NCBI RefSeq assembly: GCF_000003815.2
Contig: NC_049994.1
Location: 15,470,409 to 15,534,408 of the forward strand
Origin: Branchiostoma floridae
Lineage: Eukaryota; Chordata; Leptocardii; Amphioxiformes; Branchiostomatidae
DNA length: 64,000 bases
Reading direction: 5' to 3'
In this document: one piece after another, positions 57,996-64,000 of the stretch
Numbering within the stretch: the stretch's first letter is position 1
Layout: every line of letters begins with the position of its first letter
Program-made: the position numbers and the translations under genes
The notes under the pieces: generated by a model
Databases searched by the model: none
The model's input: the letters and a program-made list of their open reading frames with translations, nothing else
Told to the model about the DNA's origin: nothing

Positions 57996-58819
57996 GCTTT
58001 TCCAGAATTCTGGTTCAAATACAGTTAAGTTATATGAGGATATATCTGGCAATATGACAGATAATATTTAGAGGTAAAACTTTCATTCGGTCACTTGTAG
58101 TGCATTGAGTCTCGGGTCAGTTGGGATGAACCAATAAGATAAAACCTCCTAGATCTGGTCAGGTTAATCAAGCTGTCTAAAGTGTATTGACTGAGATACA
58201 TACGATTCTCCAAACTGAGGGTACTCAATCGGTAATCACTGGTAGAGTATTGCGTGATTTGTTTTGGGTAGTTGGTTTGATCCGGAAGTATCACATCGGT
58301 CACCTGGAAACCCCCATGCAGACCGTAAAACACGAGAAACCCTCGCCAAAATGAGTACTTAGAAGGTCAACTTTGACGGAACGAATCTCGTCTTCAACTA
58401 CTTTTTGAAATCTCAACTGATCTACACACGGTTGCCTGACTCTTTTAGATCACGGGGACACATATAATAGCTCGATTTGACGTATCGTGACTGTGCTACG
58501 ACTTATTGAATGGAGTCTTCTATGTACTCAAAATGGCGCGCCACAGCCTCCAGAAAAGCTCCATTGTCTCAGGACAGGAATTTGCCAGAATTGCTTCTTC
58601 AAGTTCTTGACAAAAATTTCACTGGGAGAAAATGTATTTTGTAAGATTTCATTGACAAATGTAACATCAGAATTTGCATCATAGGCTGAAGAATGTTCAA
58701 AGCTCAAGACAGCCTTGTTCTGCATAATTACAGGTTGCAAAAATTATGATCATCGTTATCATTCCACTCTGCATTTATAACAGCACCACTAAACCAATCA
58801 TGCCGCAATAACAATAAGA

Positions 58820-59163
58820 CCCCGTTCACACTCAAAAGAAAACGATTCAAATTCGAATAAAATGACCCAATCCGAATAAGTTATTGCAGTGTGAACGCTC
58901 CCAACTCACTTGGATTTCGTCGAAACGAATCCTTTGGGATCCACCTCGGGGGGTGGATAGAACTGCGCTGCGGGGAGTCCGATTCAGGCAGTGTGAACGC
59001 GCAAGTGGATAGGATTCCATCTGGTTCCGGGTGTGACGCCATACATCCGGGAACTTGCGGTCATAGTTCGCATCGTGCGGGAAACGCAACACACGCCAGG
59101 TTGCTTCGTTTTTCAGCTTGGAGAACATTTTTATCTGAGTTGCTTTTTTGTGTGAACGGGGGG
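58820..59163. mobile_element. MITE with CCCCGTTCACAC termini
   Basis: The left end ccccgttcacac and right end gtgtgaacgggg are inverted. Interior palindromic motifs 'gcagtgtgaacg' / 'ggcagtgtgaacgcg' occur. The partly open frames across it on both strands are by-products. Confidence 0.75.
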
Positions 59164-59302
59164 GGATGATATACACATGAATGTGTTGTTTGTTTTCCGT
59201 GTTGTATATTTGATGTGAAACTGAAAATAGCTGTTCTAAAAATATAGCTAGATGAAGAGGTGACAACAAATACATTGTCAGGAATCAAATATAGAGACTG
59301 CT

Positions 59303-59500
59303 TAGCCTCCATAGCAGGCTCTCTGGGGCCTTTTTTCTGTCTTTTTTTGCTCACTTTGCTGGCCATTTCTCTTTGTACCGGGTCGCTTGACCATTGGCCC
59401 AATGACCAAGCGACCCACTTCAAAAAGAAATGGCCAGCAAAAGTGTATTATGAGAAAAAAAACGACGAAACTAGGCCCACAGAGCCTGCTGTGGAGGCTA
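59303..59500. mobile_element. Palindromic MITE with 9-bp target duplication
   Basis: The termini TAGCCTCCAYAGCAGGCTCT are inverted, and inner parts also pair ('ggccatttct' with 'agaaatggcc', 'gggtcgctt' with 'aagcgaccc'). It is flanked by a perfect direct repeat GAGACTGCT at 59,294-59,302 and 59,501-59,509. A 9-bp duplication is the hallmark of Mutator-type insertion. 59,510-60,700 holds nothing recognised. Confidence 0.9.
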
Positions 59501-60700
59501 GAGACTGCTAAGAATTACAGTGAGTGAGGAAAAAGATGTAGTGTTTCTGGTCACCCTAGCAATTTCAAACCTGTCGACCCTAGCCTTTTTTTGTTGATTG
59601 CTGGTACATAAAATTTTTTATCTGACATTGGCGTTATGGATAGGTTCTCAACATTCTGTTGCAAAATATTATATAACTTATAAGATTGTGCTTGTTTTGT
59701 AGCATGTCTATACCTGTACGATAAAAACATGATGTTAAAAATACCAGTTTAAGTCACCAGTACCTAGCACAATTTTTTCAGAACTACTAGTAAATCAGAA
59801 ACACAACTTTAATTTTCCTTGGAAACAATAGGAATTGTCTGTTCCTGATAAGAGAAATTGTTGTTTATTACACTTCATCAAAGAATCTAAGACTCTAATG
59901 TAACCATTACTAACCAATTAAGCTAGTAGTTAATCATGTCTTTTTGAATTTGTAAACCTGTGTTGAAAAATGGCTCAAATTTTAGTCAAAATGTTCTGAA
60001 TCCTCCACTAATTCAATGTGCTGAAACTAAATCTTTATAAATTGTGCATTTGAAATCATGAGGTACTTACCCAAGGTGTGGCATTAGATCAGAATAACAA
60101 TAGCTATAGGGGGAAGTAATACAGGCAGGACTATTGTAGGGGGGAGGGGGTTGGTTCCGGGGACATCCACCTTCCATGGTGCTAGTTTTCGAGAATTTTA
60201 AGTTAAAATGGTGCATTCTAAGGTATCCTGAAGGGCAAAATTACTGTCAGAGAGGACAGTTGAAGACTGTGACCACAAATGACCTGGTAGCATCCCTGGT
60301 CAATCAGAATTTCATGCTTGTCAGAGGATCTGCTTCCCAGTGTAAGGGCTTTGAGCGTCCAATTTCTTGTTATTTTAAGAAAAGCACATCCAACTGACAC
60401 CCTGACGCATGCCTGGCTAAAAGCCTGGCTAACTTATTCCACTTAATATGTTAAAATATAATTTTTCTTCCTAATTGCTAACTTCCTCATTCAGCCAAAG
60501 TATGAACTTGGGTCTGCTGCGTAGAGAACCATATGCAGACAATTAATACTAATAGTTCCTGAGGACTTCCTCATTGTATTTTGTAAGCATGACTGTCCAC
60601 AATACACACTCCCTTCGTCCAAATAACGCCGTCAGTCTATGTGGATGACCAGTTATCTTTTCCGAAAGTCCTAAGAATGTAAACCATTTTTGTCCCTGCT

Positions 60701-60913
60701 TACTCTCCAAGCAGAGGTTGGGCTTCAGTTTGTGTTTTATGTGTTTTTATAGGCATAATTGTTGTCAGGCTTTGTATTTTGTCAGGTATTCTTTTTGCAT
60801 TTGACTTTGAGGAGAAACAGGACCTCCAACACCTATATAGGATAGAAAGTCTGATAAAAATACCAGTAGCAAGCCAGTGTTTAACATTTTGTCTAACCTT
60901 TGCTTGGAAAGTA
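60701..60913. mobile_element. MITE family 'CTCCAAGCAGAGGTTAGG' (copy 3)
   Basis: The left end tactctccaagcagaggttg and right end cctttgcttggaaagta are inverted; internal 'tttttataggc' and 'gataaaaatacc' match the family. Confidence 0.75.
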
Positions 60914-61149
60914 CTAGTACTGTAGTAGTGTCCACTGTCAGTGGAAACACTAATGTGTCGTAAAAGCTGGCTGGTCAGAAAGCGTTACCTTTTTCTACCC
61001 CAACATCTGCTTGGTGATTTATTACCTCGTTCCGTTTACTCTCAGTTGTTTACAGGGGGATTGGTGAGGTTACAATAGCTTGGGGTTTGTGTAGGATTTG
61101 CAGATGTGTTTTATTCCCTGCTTACCTGTGTGTGCTGTTGGGATATAAT

Positions 61150-61460
61150 AATCTTTATTGCAAATTCATGCCCGAGGGCTAATTGCATACAGGGTAAGGT
61201 AGTAGTGGTATACATAAACATACTTAACAAAGAAGGGAAATGATAATCATAGATAAATAAAAAGGGAATAACGTCTAAACTAAATCAATTTCTACTTAAG
61301 CTTATTGATGGGTGTGACTTCTTTTCCGTATGCAGTAAAAGATGAATTGTCCAACATTTTCATATATAAAGGGGTTGGACGACTTAAGCAAGAAGATGGA
61401 TATATGTTGCTGTTGGCCGACAGGGCTTACCAGTATAAATAAAGGTGAACTGAACTGAAC
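61150..61460 (+). mobile_element. Possible retroelement 3' end
   Basis: Ends 'cagtataaataaaggtgaac' followed by (TGAAC/ACTGA)n repeats, which looks like a non-LTR retroelement tail. The body shows no coding frame. Confidence 0.4.
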
Positions 61461-61744
61461 TGATGATGCAATCTCCATGGACAATTGCAGCTTTAAAAAG
61501 TGTCAATAGACGTCATCACCCAGCAGAACTTCTACACAGTTCAGTGTTTATGTTTGAGCAAGTTGTGGCTGATTTGCTTGCCAGAGATGCTTATCTTCAA
61601 TAGGGGGTTGTGCAGGTGTGTAAAGCCAAGAGACCCAGGTGATAGCCTCTTCATGGAAGTGAACCCAACCCACTCGTGTTCAGAAGACCTAGCTCTCCCT
61701 TTAGATAGTAGACTTTGAGCAAGGCTGGCTTTTATTTTATTTTA

Positions 61745-61925
61745 TTTAAATCGCAGAACCCACAAATTTAGAAAAGGTGGGGCTTTTTGTCTCCCGCTGC
61801 TTCCAAAAAAGAAGTCAAACCCAACCTGTTTAGAAATAGCCAACACTAGTATGAGTGTAGAATATTGTTCATGACTGTCCATTGTCACTATATGTTTATA
61901 CCATGTACTTGCAAATAAACTTCTT
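61745..61925 (+). mobile_element. Dispersed retroelement-tail repeat (copy 2)
   Basis: Matches 40,845-41,052 in the same orientation through 'gaagtcaaacccaacctg' and 'tttagaaatagccaacact', ending 'gcaaataaac'. Confidence 0.65.
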
Positions 61926-62112
61926 TATTTTATGGGGAAGAGAAATGCTAGTTCTTTGGTTTTAAAGTTGGCTTAGGTTCTGTAATGTCAAAGTTTGCTT
62001 AGAAAAGTAGTTGCTGTGAAAGGGAGTTTCGCCCTGCCATGAGGCTAGTGAACCACCCCCTATTATACAAAATAGAAGCTGCTTGAAGTTACAGGAGGCT
62101 ACAAAATAAACC

Positions 62113-62467
62113 CAGGGCTAGAAATTCATTTTTGGGATTAGGTGCACTGGTGCACTCAGCTTAAAAAATTGGATGCACTAAAAAAAATTTGGGTGTACCA
62201 CTTAAATTTAAGTAATAACCTAATAATAAAACTGAGTTACAAGCTATCAAATTCTTAAACAAGTACCATGACAGACATTTCCATCATCTTTCTAACTTAG
62301 ATGTCAAGAATATGTTGTATACTAGTATACTTTTATAGCTTTACATACATAAGTTAATATACCTAAGAAAATATTTGGGTGCATCCTGTGCACCCACAGA
62401 AAATAATTGGGTGCACAGCTTCAATTTTGGGTGCAACTGGGTGCACACGCTCCCAGTATTTTGAGCA
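62113..62467. mobile_element. hAT-like MITE relative (decayed)
   Basis: Begins cagggctagaaattc, ends 'ccagtattttgagca', with many internal 'ggtgcac' / 'gtgcacc' motifs. The termini are imperfect matches to the CAGGGCTCGAAATAC family. Confidence 0.5.
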
Positions 62468-62784
62468 CTTAAACCATTTTCACTGTAAACTTGGATGACT
62501 TGCAAATCAGCCGTGATAAAAAGGTCACACTTCCTGTCCACCTGCTGCTACAGCTTCAGAGCCACTGCTGGGTAATCAAATATTTCCTCAATAGTCAAGG
62601 AATCGTATAGATTAAGAATAAGAGATGATATCTTATTATGTTTTGTGTGTTTGTTGTCTTTTATAGCATACCAGTACTTATCTACTTAGCTGCCTTGTCC
62701 CCCCAACGACCTGGAGGTCAAGGGACTTCACAAACCAACATTGACATCAAGGGCCACACAAATCCAGGCCACTTTGTATTCACA

Positions 62785-62923
62785 AAATGACTGTTTTTTA
62801 AATGTTTTTAGGCTTTTTTATTGGCCACCAGACATAGAGAAAATGGCAGAAAATGAAAAGCCTGATAAAAACTCCTTGGAATGTCAGAAAACAGCTGGAG
62901 CCTGACCTCTCCTCGAAGAGTAC
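62785..62923. mobile_element. MITE family 'CTCCAAGCAGAGGTTAGG' (truncated copy 4)
   Basis: The right end 'gcctgacctctcctcgaagagta' and internal 'tttttaggc', 'cctgataaaaac' match; the left terminus is missing or decayed. Confidence 0.55.
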
Positions 62924-63368
62924 TCAATGATCACAGTCTAGTTGAGAGAGGGCCTAAATAATGTCCACTTAACCTTACCATAAGTTAAATGCTTTTGGTG
63001 GTCTTCTACCCCCTAAGTTCAAGTTGGTAAGCTGATACCAGCACGGGTGTGAGAGATGTGAGAAGGGGGTGCTAATCTCTGGTTATCTGAGCATCACCAC
63101 AGCTGTACTCACAGGAACTCACTCAAATATTAACCAGGATTTCCTCACAATGTTGATCCAAGGTGGGAGACACAAGGAGATCAGAGAGGACTCTTCAACC
63201 ACTGTGGTTAGCAAGCGAAAGGATTGAGCCAGAGGTCACTAACGAGGCTGGCACTCAGGCTTGCCATTGCCATGCCCTTTTTTCAATAACTAAAATGGTT
63301 AGCCCATGGGTGCAAGCTTCCATCCTGAGCGCTACATACGAGTTACCACTTATTGGCACTTCCAGTAA

Positions 63369-63705
63369 CAGGGCTCGAAATACTTTTTTCTGCATCCCTG
63401 CACTGGTGCAGGTAACATTAAAAATTATCTGCACCAGACAAATTTTACCTGCACCACTTTGAATTTAGGAAGTATGGATCATACTAAAATTGTTCAGGAA
63501 CCATTGTTTTTTTTTTTCTTTCATACTTTATAGGTGGAAACAGCCAATGTAGCTAAGAACAATCCATATACACCTACATTATAGGACATTTATGTATAAA
63601 ACCCAGTACATAGACCAGTGCAGGTTAGGTGCAGGTAGACACCAAAAATACCTGCACAGCTCCAATTTTACCTGCATACACATGTATGTGCTATTAAGAG
63701 CCCTG
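63369..63705. mobile_element. hAT-like MITE, TIR CAGGGCTCGAAATAC (copy 2)
   Basis: Same element and orientation as 9,307-9,654: left end cagggctcgaaatac, then 'gcactggtgcaggtaacatt', right end 'agagccctg'. After it, 63,706-64,000 holds only a poly-C run at 63,847-63,879. Confidence 0.85.
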
Positions 63706-64000
63706 AATAAGATTTTTAAGCCAAAACAAATGAAACCTTCTTGATTTGTTGCATCATGAACAGGGATCAGGTCTAAGTCCAAAACATGCAGTAGAAATCC
63801 AAACAAACCTGTTCTACACCAATGTTATTGTTTTGAGATAAGGAAGCCCCCCCCTCCCCCCCCCCCCCCACCCCCGGTCAATTCACACCACTTCTTCCCA
63901 CCGCCCCATATTGTTATTCTGATCTCAGTTCACACCTTGGCTAAGTACATCATTATTTCAGATGTACTAGCAAGATTGGTTCAAGATACAATTTTCAGAT

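Larger units (their letters stand above)
53806..58550. mobile_element. ~4.7-kb foldback-like structure with inverted satellite arms
   Basis: Outer ends 53,806-53,950 and 58,425-58,550 are inverted copies: 'cgcgccattttgagtacata' and 'gaagactccattcaat' recur reversed at 58,500-58,545. Inside each end lies the same satellite in opposite orientation (54,261-55,380 and 57,283-57,995). The middle holds non-LTR retroelement fragments and other short repeats. The arrangement resembles Foldback-type elements. No transposase frame is found. Confidence 0.65.

Noticed and set aside
58847-59275. 142-codon minus-strand frame
   Set aside because: It covers the CCCCGTTCACAC MITE and has no domain similarity.

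Overview
This is eukaryotic (animal) nuclear DNA: intron-rich genes with GT-AG splicing, long non-coding stretches, microsatellites and many short inverted-repeat elements. The gene content and repeat style fit an invertebrate deuterostome, most likely a lancelet (Branchiostoma). The species is inferred, not proven.

Layout. (1) 1-14,400: no recognisable exon. It is probably upstream-intron sequence of a minus-strand LASP-type gene whose first two coding exons lie at 14,426-14,717. It holds a ~205-bp tandem repeat (1-1,115), microsatellites and several MITE-like elements. (2) 14,926-17,942: a complete five-exon ribosomal protein L23 gene on the plus strand, head to head with LASP, with 208 bp between the two start codons. 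(3) 18,240-51,850: a cluster of three paralogous multi-domain receptor genes, called A (+, 20,071-28,853), B (+, 30,599-38,824) and C (-, 49,781-41,597). Each encodes an Arg-rich N-terminus with a hydrophobic segment, a long charged stalk, two F5/8-type-C (discoidin-like) domains, a segment resembling an MIB/HERC2 domain, two somatomedin-B domains, a Cys-rich juxtamembrane region and a seven-transmembrane domain encoded in one large last exon. The predicted lengths are 1,563, 1,642 and 1,416 aa. A and C with their flanks form the arms (~10 kb each) of a large inverted duplication around B. (4) 52,900-53,103: a possible first exon of an unidentified plus-strand gene. (5) 53,806-58,550: a ~4.7-kb foldback-like structure. 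It has inverted ends, a ~135-bp satellite in one orientation on the left and the reverse orientation on the right, and decayed LINE pieces inside. (6) 58,800-64,000: MITEs and retroelement tails, with no gene recognised.

The RPL23/LASP pair are housekeeping/cytoskeletal genes. The three receptors are probably cell-surface adhesion-type GPCRs: discoidin and SMB modules suit glycan, lipid or matrix binding, and the 7TM domain is Methuselah/adhesion-like without a visible GPS. The copies differ by an exonic minisatellite expansion (B), a 140-codon stalk deletion (C), an extra intron carrying a SINE (A), and copy-specific intronic MITEs. The TM2-TM3 coding sequence is identical between A and B, which suggests gene conversion.
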